From: Candidatus Gastranaerophilales bacterium
GTDB lineage: Bacteria > Cyanobacteriota > Vampirovibrionia > Gastranaerophilales > Gastranaerophilaceae
Assembly (NCBI GenBank): GCA_944324385.1
Contig: CALUWD010000004.1
Location: 1-64,000, forward strand
Direction: 5' to 3'
DNA: 64,000 nt
Part shown: positions 17,501 to 26,573 of the stretch, piece after piece
Position numbering within the stretch: position 1 is the stretch's first letter
Layout of the letters: each line of letters opens with the position of its first letter
The notes under the pieces: model-generated
Databases searched by the model: none
What the model was told of the DNA's origin: nothing
The model's input: the letters and a program-made list of their open reading frames with translations, nothing else
Position numbers and translations under genes: made by a program

Positions 17501-18997
17501 TTATAGTGACATAATGTAATTTGTCAGTGTTCTTACCATAACGCCTGTTGCGCCTTTGTTTAGCTCTTTATATGGTTTATCAATAAAAGCTGTGCCTGCT
17601 ATATCAATATGAGCCCAGTTTTTGCTTTTCGTAAAGTTTTGCAAAAATCTTCCTGCTACACTTGCGCCTGCAAATCTTGAGCCTGTATTTCTCATATCTG
17701 CAATATCACTTTTTAGCATATCTTGCATATCATCGAATATTGGCAGTTCCCAGAGGGTTTCACCTGATTTTTTACCAATGTTTATAATGTTTTTAATCAT
17801 CTCTGAGTTATTACCCATAATGCCTGTTATATTTTGGCCAAGAGCCACAATGCAAGCGCCTGTTAGAGTTGCAATGTCTATAACTTCATCTGCTTCAAGT
17901 TCATCAGCGTATGTTAGAACATCAGCTAGGGTCAATCTGCCCTCTGCATCAGTGTTATCAACTTCAATTGTTTTACCATTTTTAGCAGTCAAAACATCAC
18001 CTTGTTTGTATGACTTTCCGCTTGGCATATTTTCGCACAATGCGCTAAGTGCGTGGACTTCAACATCCGGTTTGAGTGCTGCTATTGCCTGGATTACACC
18101 CAAAACTGTTGCGCAGCCAGACATATCAGTTTTCATTGTAAGCATAGAATTTGCGGGTTTAATATCTAAACCGCCCGAGTCAAAAGTTATGCCCTTGCCA
18201 ATTAGAACAATTTTTTTCTTTGCTTTTTTAATTGGTTTGTATGCGAGGTGTATAAACTTTGGCTCTTGTTCGCTTCCTTGTCCCACTGCAAGAAATGCAT
18301 TAAAATTCATCTCGCTCAATTGCTTTTTGTTATAAACTTCAAAAGTGAGACCAGATTCTGCGCTCAAGTTTTTTGCAATTTGCGAGATTGCTTCAGGTGT
18401 AGCAGTTTGCGCAGGTTCGTTTATTAAATCTTTTGTAAAATTCATAGCCGAACAAACTATTTTTGCGTTATTAATGCCAAGTTTTGCTAGTTTTTCCTCT
18501 TTTGTGTCATCTGTTGTTATTCTAATTTTTTTGATTTGTGCAGTAGTTTTTTTTGATTTGTATTTATCGTAATCATACATACTGATTAAAATACCCTCGG
18601 TCATTGCGCTAGCGCAAGCTTGTGCATCAAAGTTGCCACATTCAAGACCTAAAAGCTCCATTGAAACATTTTTAGTATTTAATGATTTGTCAAGCTGTTT
18701 TATAACTTTTGCGCATAATTCTCTTAATTTTGTGCAGTCAAAATCTTTTTTCTTGCCCAAGCCTACGAGCATAATTTTATCCGAGGGAATTCTTAACTGT
18801 GTTGGGATGCATACTGTATCTAAAAATTTTCCTTTAAATCCTTCTTTTTTAATTAAATCATTACTAATTAAGCCCTTTAGAGCTTTGTCAATTTTTTGTT
18901 GTTTGTAACTTAAAACTTTGTCATCTTCAAAAATTCCAAGCACAATAACGTTAGCTAGAGCGGTTGTCATCTCTTGATTTTTAACAGAAATATCCAT
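17501..18997 (-). CDS. pepA: Leucyl aminopeptidase (M17 family)
   Basis: 498 residues, the usual length for M17 enzymes. The C-terminal catalytic domain has GKGITFDSGGLDIKP near residue 260 and NTDAEGRL near residue 345, the two metal-binding signatures; ATLTGACIVALG follows. It releases N-terminal residues from peptides using two metal ions, normally as a cytoplasmic hexamer. GGAG before the ATG at 18997 supports the start, which lies 17 bp inside the end of trmFO, so the two are cotranscribed. Confidence 0.95.
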   Translation of the reverse strand: MDISVKNQEMTTALANVIVLGIFEDDKVLSYKQQKIDKALKGLISNDLIKKEGFKGKFLDTVCIPTQLRIPSDKIMLVGLGKKKDFDCTKLRELCAKVIKQLDKSLNTKNVSMELLGLECGNFDAQACASAMTEGILISMYDYDKYKSKKTTAQIKKIRITTDDTKEEKLAKLGINNAKIVCSAMNFTKDLINEPAQTATPEAISQIAKNLSAESGLTFEVYNKKQLSEMNFNAFLAVGQGSEQEPKFIHLAYKPIKKAKKKIVLIGKGITFDSGGLDIKPANSMLTMKTDMSGCATVLGVIQAIAALKPDVEVHALSALCENMPSGKSYKQGDVLTAKNGKTIEVDNTDAEGRLTLADVLTYADELEADEVIDIATLTGACIVALGQNITGIMGNNSEMIKNIINIGKKSGETLWELPIFDDMQDMLKSDIADMRNTGSRFAGASVAGRFLQNFTKSKNWAHIDIAGTAFIDKPYKELNKGATGVMVRTLTNYIMSL

Positions 18998-20309
18998 CTT
19001 TAATCTCCTTTATGTACTCAAGTGCAATTTTTGATAGTATTGCGCTTTTTTCTTCTTTATTTTTTCTTATTTTTTTGTCAAATTCTACCTTTTTTATTAT
19101 ACCCCAGTTAGAGTTAACTGGCTGAAAAGATTTATGTCCTTCAAAAGTAATGTACTCTATAAGTGCGCCCAGCATACATTTTGAGCTTAACTCTATAAGG
19201 GGTTCTCCTTTTAAATATTTTAGCATGTTTATTGCTGCAAAAAGTCCTGTTGTAATGCTTTCACTGTAGCCTTCTACACCTGTTATTTGTCCTGCAAAAA
19301 AGAGGTTCTGTTTGTTTTTTGCCTGTAAACTTTTATTTAGAATTTTAGGGCTGTTAATAAAGGTATTGGCGTGCATTACTCCATATCTTACTATTTGTGC
19401 GTTTTCAAGCCCAGGGATTGAATTTAATAGTCGCTTTTGCTCTCCCCACTTTAAATTTGTTTGAAAACCTACCAGATTGTATAAATCAGCCTCTTTGTCA
19501 TCTTGTCTTAGTTGTACAACAGCATAGAACTGATAGTTTTTATGTTCTTCTTTTCTTGTGCGTTTGTCAAAAAGCCCGACAGGCTTCATCGGTCCAAACC
19601 TTAATGTGTCTTTACCTCTTGAGGCAAGGACTTCAACAGGCATACAACCTTCAAAATATCTTGCTTCAAAGCTTTTTAGGGGAATTTTTTCTGCAGTTGT
19701 AAGTATATTATAAAAATTCTCATATTCTTCTTTTTCCATTGGGCAGTTTATAAAGTCTGCATCTCCTTTATCCCAACGGCTTGCATAAAATGCTCTATCA
19801 AAATTTATTGACTCTTTTTTGACAATTGGTGCTATTGCGTCAAAAAAATGAAAATTTTCTTCTCCTGTTAATTTCTTAATTTCATTGCATAGGGAATCAG
19901 ATGTAAGAGGGCCTGTCGCAATTATTGTTGACATGTCAGGTAGCGATGTTATTTCTTCTCTAATTACAGTAATATTGGGGTGATTATTTATAAGTTGTGT
20001 TATTTTTGAACTAAACCCTTTTCTGTCAATGGATAAAGAATTGCCTGAAGGTACGCGATTTTTAAACGCTTCTTGCATAAGGGTTGAGCCTAAAAGTAGC
20101 GCTTCTTCTTTCAATAATCCAGACGCACTGCCTGTGCCTACTGAGCCCAAACTATTTGAGCATACAAATTCTGCAAAATCTTCGCTTGTGTGCGCGCCTG
20201 TTGTTTTTTTTGGGCGCATTTCATATAATTCTACCTTAATATCGTGATTTGCCAGATATAATGCCGCTTCTGAGCCTGCTAAACCTCCACCTGCAACAAT
20301 TACCTTCAA
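18981..20309 (-). CDS. trmFO: tRNA m5U54 methyltransferase, folate/FAD-dependent
   Basis: 442 residues. The N-terminus VIVAGGGLAGSEAA is the FAD-binding site. FVCSNSLG puts a cysteine at residue 50, and EGCMPVEVLASRG places the second conserved cysteine near residue 223; both matter for catalysis in TrmFO. FAGQITGVEGYSES near the C-terminus is typical. The enzyme makes ribothymidine at tRNA position 54 using methylene-tetrahydrofolate, in place of SAM-dependent TrmA. It overlaps the HD-GYP gene by 4 bp upstream and pepA by 17 bp downstream. Confidence 0.95.
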   Translation of the reverse strand: MKVIVAGGGLAGSEAALYLANHDIKVELYEMRPKKTTGAHTSEDFAEFVCSNSLGSVGTGSASGLLKEEALLLGSTLMQEAFKNRVPSGNSLSIDRKGFSSKITQLINNHPNITVIREEITSLPDMSTIIATGPLTSDSLCNEIKKLTGEENFHFFDAIAPIVKKESINFDRAFYASRWDKGDADFINCPMEKEEYENFYNILTTAEKIPLKSFEARYFEGCMPVEVLASRGKDTLRFGPMKPVGLFDKRTRKEEHKNYQFYAVVQLRQDDKEADLYNLVGFQTNLKWGEQKRLLNSIPGLENAQIVRYGVMHANTFINSPKILNKSLQAKNKQNLFFAGQITGVEGYSESITTGLFAAINMLKYLKGEPLIELSSKCMLGALIEYITFEGHKSFQPVNSNWGIIKKVEFDKKIRKNKEEKSAILSKIALEYIKEIKDGYFC

Positions 20310-21295
20310 AATTTTAACTCCTCAAAAGATGTTGTATCCCCATAGCTTAGCATGTGTACAAAAGCGTAAAGAGGTTTTGGGGAAAATGCTCTACTTCCGG
20401 CTTTTAGTAATGCTCTTAGCGCTTCTCTAAAATTTGAGATTTCCATATTTGTTGCAGAAGATGTCATATTATCAAAGTGATTGCATACTGCAATAATTTG
20501 AGCATATTCACTTATCATTGTTGATGAAATGCCATATGGCCAGCCTGTGCCATCCATTCTTTCATGATGTTGCAGGGCAACGCGCGCTATATTTTCATTT
20601 AATTTTAGCTCAGTTTTAATTAATCTATGACCTGCAAGAGGATGCCTTTTGTAAGCGATTTCTTCGTCTTTTGTCATCATTGATATGTTGCTTACCTCTC
20701 CAACAAGCTCTATTTTTCCTATATCATGCAATAGTGCGCTTAGTGCTATTTCCATGATTTGAACTTCGTTGTATTCCAATTTGTTTGCTAAAAATACACT
20801 AAAAATAGCTGTGTTTAGAGGGTGAATGTTTTTATGTTCGCCTAATAGCTTTAATTCTGAAAAAAATTGCACATTTTTTCTTATTAGCTGAGAATCTTTG
20901 ATAATCTTGTCTCTAATTTCTAAAATCATTGATTTTGCGCGCATAACATCGTTTTGGTTGAACATGTTCATAGCGTTTACATAACCTGATTTTAATTCTA
21001 TTTGAGATTGAAAATCTATTTTCGCTTTTTTGTTTAGTGGTCCGTATTTCTTAATTTCTTCTTGGTTTTGATAGTTGTCCTGCGTGTATTTTTTTGTTAC
21101 TCTTGTAAAATTTTCTTTCTTTTCTTCTTCCTGCTTTTCTTCTTTTCTAAAGAGAACTTCATGATTTCTTACCAGCAAAATTTTGCCGGGTGTTAATATT
21201 TCGCCGGCTTCGAGTATTTTTGTCCCTTTCTCGTCATACAAATCATAAGGGAGTACTTTTTGTGAAATTATTTCTTCACTGGATACAACTATCAT
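20306..21295 (-). CDS. HD-GYP domain protein, GWP variant
   Basis: 329 residues. An N-terminal segment of about 55 residues (KVLPYDLYDEKGTKILEAGEILTP) is the short domain often preceding HD-GYP domains. A charged linker of about 45 residues follows, then the HD-GYP domain with HDIGKIEL near 190 and HHERMDGTGWPYG near 242. The family hydrolyses c-di-GMP; here the GYP triad reads GWP, so activity or specificity may differ. It is first in the operon with trmFO and pepA. On the minus strand TATAAT lies exactly 6 bases before ATG, with no Shine-Dalgarno. Confidence 0.9.
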   Translation of the reverse strand: MIVVSSEEIISQKVLPYDLYDEKGTKILEAGEILTPGKILLVRNHEVLFRKEEKQEEEKKENFTRVTKKYTQDNYQNQEEIKKYGPLNKKAKIDFQSQIELKSGYVNAMNMFNQNDVMRAKSMILEIRDKIIKDSQLIRKNVQFFSELKLLGEHKNIHPLNTAIFSVFLANKLEYNEVQIMEIALSALLHDIGKIELVGEVSNISMMTKDEEIAYKRHPLAGHRLIKTELKLNENIARVALQHHERMDGTGWPYGISSTMISEYAQIIAVCNHFDNMTSSATNMEISNFREALRALLKAGSRAFSPKPLYAFVHMLSYGDTTSFEELKF

Positions 21296-21301
21296 TACTA
21301 A

Positions 21302-21307
21302 ATTATA
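21302..21307 (-). promoter_or_regulatory. -10 box of the HD-GYP-trmFO-pepA operon, leaderless spacing
   Basis: Minus-strand TATAAT, then TTAGTA, then the ATG at 21295. A leaderless mRNA is predicted. Confidence 0.65.
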
Positions 21308-21348
21308 ACCCCGTTTTTTTTAAAATACACACGTTATTTGTATGATTA

Positions 21349-21357
21349 TGGTAGAAT
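21349..21357 (+). promoter_or_regulatory. Extended -10 of rlmN, leaderless spacing
   Basis: TG-G-TAGAAT followed by TTTACT and the ATG at 21364. This is the same spacing as the divergent operon opposite. Confidence 0.6.
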
Positions 21358-21363
21358 TTTACT

Positions 21364-22380
21364 ATGGACGCTTTAGTAAAATTTTCATTAGATGAACTTG
21401 AAAAATATGTAGAGAATATGGGCGAAAAAAAATTTCGCGCAAAGCAGCTCTTTTCGTGGATTTATTCTAAATCTGTCTCAAATTTTGATTTGATGAGCGA
21501 TATTAATAAAGATTTTAGGGAAAAGCTAAAAAATTGTGCCGTGATTTTAGATACTAAAATTAAAAAGAAACAAGTTTCATCTGATGGTACAATCAAGTAT
21601 TTGATAGAATTTAGTGATGGAAACTGTGCTGAGTGTGTACTTATGCGCTTCGACAATCGTTCAAATTTGAGTGCTTGTGTTAGTTCGCAAGTTGGCTGCT
21701 ATATGGGCTGTGATTTTTGTGCGACAGCAAAAAGGGGGTTTGTAAGGAATCTTGAACCGTATGAAATTTTAAGCCAAATATTAACAATTCAACAGGATAC
21801 TGGACTAAAGATTACAAATGTTGTTTTTATGGGGCAGGGCGAGCCTTTAAATAATTACGATAATGTTTGCGAAGCAATTGAGCGAATAAATAAGTATTTA
21901 AATATAGGAATAAGACGAATTACAATATCAACTTGTGGTATTGCGCCTAAAATTAAGCAACTGTGTGAAATGGAACTTGTTCCAACGCTTGCAATTTCAC
22001 TACATTGTGCTGATAGCAACACAAGAAGGCAAATTATGCCTGTAGAAAATAAATATAATCTTGATGAGCTTAAAAAATCACTTATCTACTATTGTGATAA
22101 AACAGGCAAAAGAGTTACACTTGAATATGTTTTAATTGGTGGCTTGACTGATACAAAAGAAATGGCGCAAAAACTTTGCGATTATATTAATGATTTAAAA
22201 TGTAATATAAATTTAATCCCTTATAATCCCATTGGGGTTGATAAATATAAAAAGCCAACAAAAAAAGATATTATGATTTTTAAATATTTGTTGGAATCTC
22301 AAGGTAAAAAAGTTACTGTAAGGCTTGAGCGTGGTGCTGATATAGACGCTGCTTGTGGTCAGTTGGCTGGAAAAATTTAA
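21364..22380 (+). CDS. rlmN: Dual-specificity 23S rRNA/tRNA A2503/A37 methyltransferase
   Basis: 338 residues. The radical-SAM cluster is GCYMGCDFC with cysteines at 112, 116 and 119. The catalytic cysteines align at 105 (CVSSQVGC) and 331 (AACGQLAG). It methylates C2 of A2503 in 23S rRNA and of A37 in some tRNAs. All key residues are present. There is no ribosome binding site and the -10 lies 6 bases from the ATG. A hairpin directly after the stop is shared with fliD. Confidence 0.95.
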   Translation: MDALVKFSLDELEKYVENMGEKKFRAKQLFSWIYSKSVSNFDLMSDINKDFREKLKNCAVILDTKIKKKQVSSDGTIKYLIEFSDGNCAECVLMRFDNRSNLSACVSSQVGCYMGCDFCATAKRGFVRNLEPYEILSQILTIQQDTGLKITNVVFMGQGEPLNNYDNVCEAIERINKYLNIGIRRITISTCGIAPKIKQLCEMELVPTLAISLHCADSNTRRQIMPVENKYNLDELKKSLIYYCDKTGKRVTLEYVLIGGLTDTKEMAQKLCDYINDLKCNINLIPYNPIGVDKYKKPTKKDIMIFKYLLESQGKKVTVRLERGADIDAACGQLAGKI

Positions 22381-22405
22381 AATGCACCCAATTGTGGGTG
22401 CATTT
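22381..22405. terminator. Bidirectional terminator between rlmN and fliD
   Basis: AATGCACCCA pairs with TGGGTGCATT over a 4-base loop. The T-rich side (TTTTAAATTTTT) follows on the minus strand, so it is strongest for fliD. Confidence 0.85.
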
Positions 22406-22430
22406 AGTGCTTTTATGTGGGATGAGGTTG

Positions 22431-24179
22431 TTAACTTAAAAACGAAGAGTATTGTTGTTGTAGTTTTGAAATCATCTCATCCATATACTGAAATTTCTTT
22501 GTAAGTTGCGATTCGTAAGAGTCTAAGCTTTCATATGCTCTTGTGATTTTATCCTCTTGTGTTGAAATCATTCTTGAGATAGATTCGCTTTTTACGGCAA
22601 ATAATCCACTTGTAGGATCAAGAGTGTTTTCAACTTTAGTTAGCATTTGGTCAAATATTCCGGTTTTATCACCAGTGTATCCGCCAGATATTAGATTTTT
22701 AACTGAGTTTGAATCTTTTGCCCAAGCTTTATCAAATGCTTCTTCATCAAAAACTAGCGTAGTTGCTGAATTTGAAACATCAAGACCGGCATCTCCGGTT
22801 GATATGCCTATTTGAGAAAGCATCCCAAAAGCGCCGTTGTCGCTTACTATTGAACTTACCATATTTCTTAATTCATTTTGAATGCTTCTCATATTGATAT
22901 CCATTTCAAGATATCCGTCTTTTGCTGTTGCAGTGTCAATTTGTTCTGTTATTTTATTGTATGCATCAACAAATTCTTTAAGCGCACTTTTTACATCTGT
23001 TAAGTCGCTCTTTGCATTGAGTGTCACTTCTGTTGTGTTATCTTCGTCGCTACCATCTGTTACCTTAAGTGCGTTAATTGTAAGACCGTTTATACCCGTA
23101 GATTCACTTGTTACAGTATTTGAAGATGAAACTATTTTGTTACCGTTTACTGTAAGAATAGCATTTTGTCCAAGAGTTTGAGAGCCATCTGCAAGGGCGC
23201 CATCTTTTGTTAGACCAAAAACATCAAAGAAATTTGTACCTTCTGCTTCTAGGCTTATGTTAAATTCGCCACTTTCTTTTGAAGTTAATACAAGTTTGTT
23301 TGTAAGTGTGTCATATTTAGCGCTTACCTTTGCATCTTCTGTCGTGTTTATTTTGTTTATTAAATCTTGAAGCGAGGTTTTTTCGTTTATTTCAAAATCA
23401 ACGCCGTTAATTTTTATTGTTCCCGATGTAATTGGCTCGGACAATCCACTTTCTTCGCTTGACATTGCTTTGTTTGTAAGGATGGAAGTTTGAACATAAG
23501 CGCTTTTGACGCTTGTGCCCGTTGAATCTGTTAGCTTCATTATACTTGCAAAGTTCGAAGTATCTGAAAAGCTTCCAACTGAAATTTTTTCGCCACCTGT
23601 TGATGATATTTCAAACGTACCATCGTCATTAATTTTTGCTTCAACTTTTCCACCAGCTGCATCGTTGATTTTGTTTGCGATGTCGCCCATGGTGTCTTTT
23701 GTTCTGTCTATTTCTATTTCGTATCTTTTGTTATCAACATAGAATGAAAAAGTTCCGCCTTTTGACTGGTTATTGCCGACTTGCGAGTATAGTGTATCTT
23801 CAGCTATTAATTTTCCAGGGTTTGTAGTACTTTGTGCAACAGTGTTTGTCGCAAGCTGTTCAACGGATACTTTTATATTTCCTGTTGCAAGTCCGCTTGT
23901 ACTTGTTGCGCTGACGTATTTATCCGCACTTGAGGTAATGTTTGTCTTGCCCCAAATGTCATTATCTGTACCAGTTATGACGCTTGTAAAATTTTTCAGT
24001 GCGCTTTGCAGGTTTGTAAAAGATGTTTTTATGGTACTTAGCGCGCTATTTTGGTTTTCAAGAGCGGTTTTTTTTGTTTCAAGAGGAGTAACAGTGCTTG
24101 CTTGCTTCGCTGCAACAAGTTGTTCAATCCAAGATGAATAATCTAAACCGGAGCCTAACCCGCTAAATTGTATACTCAT
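22431..24179 (-). CDS. fliD: Flagellar filament cap protein (hook-associated protein 2)
   Basis: 582 residues. The N-terminal FliD signature is clear (IQFSGLGSGLDYSSWIEQLVAAK). The middle is Thr/Ser-rich repeats with two related strands (KGGTFSFYVDNKRYEIEIDR and SGTIKINGVDFEINEK), and the C-terminal domain ends in a coiled coil (YESQLTKKFQYMDEMISKLQQQYSS). It caps the growing flagellum and helps flagellin fold. AAGGAA precedes the ATG. It is the last gene of the flaG-fliS-fliT-CDF-fliD set. Confidence 0.93.
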   Translation of the reverse strand: MSIQFSGLGSGLDYSSWIEQLVAAKQASTVTPLETKKTALENQNSALSTIKTSFTNLQSALKNFTSVITGTDNDIWGKTNITSSADKYVSATSTSGLATGNIKVSVEQLATNTVAQSTTNPGKLIAEDTLYSQVGNNQSKGGTFSFYVDNKRYEIEIDRTKDTMGDIANKINDAAGGKVEAKINDDGTFEISSTGGEKISVGSFSDTSNFASIMKLTDSTGTSVKSAYVQTSILTNKAMSSEESGLSEPITSGTIKINGVDFEINEKTSLQDLINKINTTEDAKVSAKYDTLTNKLVLTSKESGEFNISLEAEGTNFFDVFGLTKDGALADGSQTLGQNAILTVNGNKIVSSSNTVTSESTGINGLTINALKVTDGSDEDNTTEVTLNAKSDLTDVKSALKEFVDAYNKITEQIDTATAKDGYLEMDINMRSIQNELRNMVSSIVSDNGAFGMLSQIGISTGDAGLDVSNSATTLVFDEEAFDKAWAKDSNSVKNLISGGYTGDKTGIFDQMLTKVENTLDPTSGLFAVKSESISRMISTQEDKITRAYESLDSYESQLTKKFQYMDEMISKLQQQYSSFLS

Positions 24180-24283
24180 AATAGTGATTCCTTATCAGTA
24201 AAAAATTTTTAATAAATCCTTTTATATATTTTAGTATATTCCACGTTTTGCAAATATTAATCGTATAAAAATTGTAAATGTAA

Positions 24284-25189
24284 TTATTTGTTACATTTTG
24301 AGCAGATACAAAAGGGTTCCGCATGTATCATTATATCACAATTTTTTAATTTCTCTTTTATTTTTGTTTCAATTTTGTCACAGATGTTATGAGCTTCTAT
24401 AAGAGTCATACCTGAAGGCAGCAGTATTGTCATTTGAATTAATCTTTTTGAACCTGATTTTGATGTCCTTATTTGCTTTGTTCCAACAACTCCATGTGCT
24501 TCAAATTCTCTTATAACTTCATCTATGGTGTTTTTATCTTCATTGGGCAACGAGCCGTCCAAAAGGTTATTTGAGCTTTGTTTTGTAAGTTTTATGCCTG
24601 TTCTAAATATTATTGCTGCAACAAATATTGCAATAATAGGATCTAGTATGCTTAGCCCTGTTATTTTTACTGCAAACAACCCTGCAATAATACCTAAGGA
24701 CGAATATATATCTGCCCTTAGGTGCTCAGCGTCTGTTTTAAGCGCTATTGAATCTGTTTTTATTGCGACTTTGTGCAAATAAGTGCTTACAGCCCAGTTT
24801 ACAATAACTGATAAGAGCATTATAGAAATACCTATTGTTGTTTGTATTTCGTATTCTCCGCCTTTTACAATTATTTTTTCACACGCCACAAAAAGTATGT
24901 ACAGTGCTGTTAGAATAATTAAAATCGCTTCAATGAAACCTGCTAAGTCTTCGTATTTACCATGTCCAAATGGGTGATCATCATCCGCCGGTTTTGAAGA
25001 TTTTGAGACAGAAAAATAAGCAAGACAAGATGCGCTTAAATCTGCAAATGAATGCAGTGCTTCTGATAGTATGCTTATACTGCCAGACAATATGCCTGCT
25101 GCGACTTTAATTATAATGAGTATTAAGTTTGAAAAAATTGAGATTGCAGCTGATGTTTTCTTCTCTTTTACAATTGTTTGGTTTGTCAT
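24284..25189 (-). CDS. Cation diffusion facilitator metal exporter
   Basis: 301 residues, about six membrane helices then a cytoplasmic domain. The metal site of helix 2 is seen in SILSEALHSFADLSAS and the following DDHPFGHGKYEDLAG loop; helix 5 has TDAEHLRADIYSS. CDF proteins export Zn2+, Fe2+ or Mn2+ against protons. The very C-terminus has cysteines spaced C-x-C-x2-C (CICSKC), which could bind metal. The start codon overlaps the stop of the fliT-like gene by one base, so it is translated from the flagellar operon. Confidence 0.9.
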   Translation of the reverse strand: MTNQTIVKEKKTSAAISIFSNLILIIIKVAAGILSGSISILSEALHSFADLSASCLAYFSVSKSSKPADDDHPFGHGKYEDLAGFIEAILIILTALYILFVACEKIIVKGGEYEIQTTIGISIMLLSVIVNWAVSTYLHKVAIKTDSIALKTDAEHLRADIYSSLGIIAGLFAVKITGLSILDPIIAIFVAAIIFRTGIKLTKQSSNNLLDGSLPNEDKNTIDEVIREFEAHGVVGTKQIRTSKSGSKRLIQMTILLPSGMTLIEAHNICDKIETKIKEKLKNCDIMIHAEPFCICSKCNK

Positions 25190-25560
25190 TATTCTTTTAT
25201 GTCTATGGTTGATTGTACTTGAGGCATTTGTGCCATATATGCTCTTGTTATTTTTTTACTTTTTGAAACCTTTTGCAGTTCTTTTTTAAGGTCTTCACGT
25301 CTTTGTTGGAGCAGTTCAATGTTTACTCTTTCAAATTCTTCAATTTTTTTCCTGAATTCAAGCCTTTGTTTTTCTTCTGCTTCGTTTGTTTTTACTGTTT
25401 TTTCAAACCTTTTTATGCTTTTTAAAACTTCGCCCTTGTTTCTTAAAATGTCGTCAAGGTCTTCTATTTTTCCGTTTTCTATAATATCTTTTACACTTAC
25501 GCACATTTTATAGGCCTTTTCGTATAAAAGTATAAGATGATTAAAATTATTATTCGTCAT
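25189..25560 (-). CDS. FliT-like flagellar export chaperone (candidate)
   Basis: 123 residues, all helical and charged, starting MTNNNFNHLILLYEKAYKM. The size, the helical pattern and the place directly after fliS fit FliT, which holds FliD before export; sequence identity is too low to be sure. I start at 25560, where GAGGA sits just upstream. A longer reading from 25605 would add a Met/Lys/Thr-rich stretch that merely reads the acidic tail of fliS in another frame. It overlaps fliS by 11 bp. Confidence 0.65.
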   Translation of the reverse strand: MTNNNFNHLILLYEKAYKMCVSVKDIIENGKIEDLDDILRNKGEVLKSIKRFEKTVKTNEAEEKQRLEFRKKIEEFERVNIELLQQRREDLKKELQKVSKSKKITRAYMAQMPQVQSTIDIKE

Positions 25561-26020
25561 TGTCCTCGTCGTCATCTTCTTCATCGTCATATTTTTCATA
25601 CTCATCTGTTTCAGAGATGTTTACCCTAGAACACAGTTGTGCTCTTTCTTTTTGGGCAATTGAAATTGCCTCTTCCCATGTTGCCTTTAGTTCTTTTAAG
25701 AATTTTAAAACTTCGTCAATAGGGGCGATTTCATGCTTCATATTTGCCTGAACCAGTCTTGTAATAAAATACTCGTAAAGGCTTATAAGGTTTTGTGCAA
25801 GTTCAGGATTTGGCTCTTTGTCGATTGTATTTATAAATTCTTCAATTATTTTTTGTGCACCCATAAGATTGTTGTGTGATTGCTCCCAGTTTTTTTCATT
25901 TAGCGCAATTTTTGCTTTGTTTAAAAATTGAATTGCGCCATCATAAAGCATTATTAAAATTTTTTCATTAGATGCTGTTTCTACTGTTGTTTTCTGGTAT
26001 TGTTTGACATACTGGTTCAT
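25550..26020 (-). CDS. fliS: Flagellin export chaperone FliS
   Basis: 156 residues. The N-terminal part VKQYQKTTVETASNEKILIMLYDGAIQFLNKA is the standard FliS opening, and NLISLYEYFITRLVQANMKHE is the conserved third helix. It binds the flagellin C-terminus to stop early polymerisation. The last 18 residues are almost only Asp and Glu, an extension not needed by the FliS fold. It follows the flaG-like gene by four bases. Confidence 0.93.
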   Translation of the reverse strand: MNQYVKQYQKTTVETASNEKILIMLYDGAIQFLNKAKIALNEKNWEQSHNNLMGAQKIIEEFINTIDKEPNPELAQNLISLYEYFITRLVQANMKHEIAPIDEVLKFLKELKATWEEAISIAQKERAQLCSRVNISETDEYEKYDDEEDDDEDNDE

Positions 26021-26024
26021 ATGC

Positions 26025-26450
26025 TTATATCCTTTTGTTTACAAGTATTCCTGCCGGATTTTTAAGATTATCTACAAAGACTGAAAGTTTGTTAGGTGTA
26101 ATTTCTTGTACTACAACACCTTGCTGTTTATTGTATATTACTAGAGAATTTCTATTTTCATCTGGTTTAATTTCATACAAATCTTTATTTGTAAGGTCTA
26201 TTTTTTCATATTCGGCAATTTCTGTTTCTTCTTGAGGAGTTTCATCTTCCTTGGAGGAAGAACTGTCACCGCCAAAAAACGATGTATTTTCTTTATCATC
26301 GGTATCAATGGCACTTTTTTTGTCCAGCGAGTTTACACTCCTTGAACCTTCTCCAAGTCTTGCCTTAAAGTCAGAGTTTATGGCATTTTCTTTTGATGTG
26401 TTTTCGGGAGTTATTCTGAGTTGATTTACTGATATTCCGTCAAGTCCCAT
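26025..26450 (-). CDS. FlaG-like protein
   Basis: 141 residues. The C-terminal 60 residues (NSLVIYNKQQGVVVQEITPNKLSVFVDNL, then GILVNKRI) match the pattern of the FlaG domain: a strand, an x-I-P/T-P turn, a helix and a final strand. The first 90 residues are polar and low in complexity, and contain NTSFFGG at 56-62, close to the F-x-G tag of the large protein at 12621. Being first in the fliS-fliD operon supports the FlaG call. The start has AAAGG upstream, with TATAAT at 26465-26470. Confidence 0.65.
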   Translation of the reverse strand: MGLDGISVNQLRITPENTSKENAINSDFKARLGEGSRSVNSLDKKSAIDTDDKENTSFFGGDSSSSKEDETPQEETEIAEYEKIDLTNKDLYEIKPDENRNSLVIYNKQQGVVVQEITPNKLSVFVDNLKNPAGILVNKRI

Positions 26451-26464
26451 TTTTTGCCTTTTGT

Positions 26465-26470
26465 ATTATA
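26465..26470 (-). promoter_or_regulatory. -10 box of the flagellar operon
   Basis: Minus-strand TATAAT 14 bases before the ATG at 26450, giving a leader of about 8 bases. A sigma-28-type promoter was looked for and not seen. Confidence 0.45.
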
Positions 26471-26573
26471 GATATATTTTATATTATCTCATATTATTTC
26501 AATAAATTAAATGGTGTATTTTAATTATTTTTATTATAAACTATAATCATTAGGGAAGTTAGTGGGGTAAGCT

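Noticed and set aside
17622-18335. Long open frame of 237 codons antisense to pepA
   Set aside because: pepA is a full-length, well-conserved enzyme on the other strand; the antisense frame has no ribosome binding site and reads as low-quality Ser/Pro/Phe-rich sequence.
24180-24283. Sigma-28 type promoter before fliD
   Set aside because: GATAA is present but no TAAA lies at the right distance upstream, and fliD is likely read from the upstream operon.
25561-25605. N-terminal extension of the fliT-like gene (Met/Lys/Thr-rich)
   Set aside because: This stretch is the acidic tail of fliS read in another frame; a better ribosome binding site supports the start at 25560.
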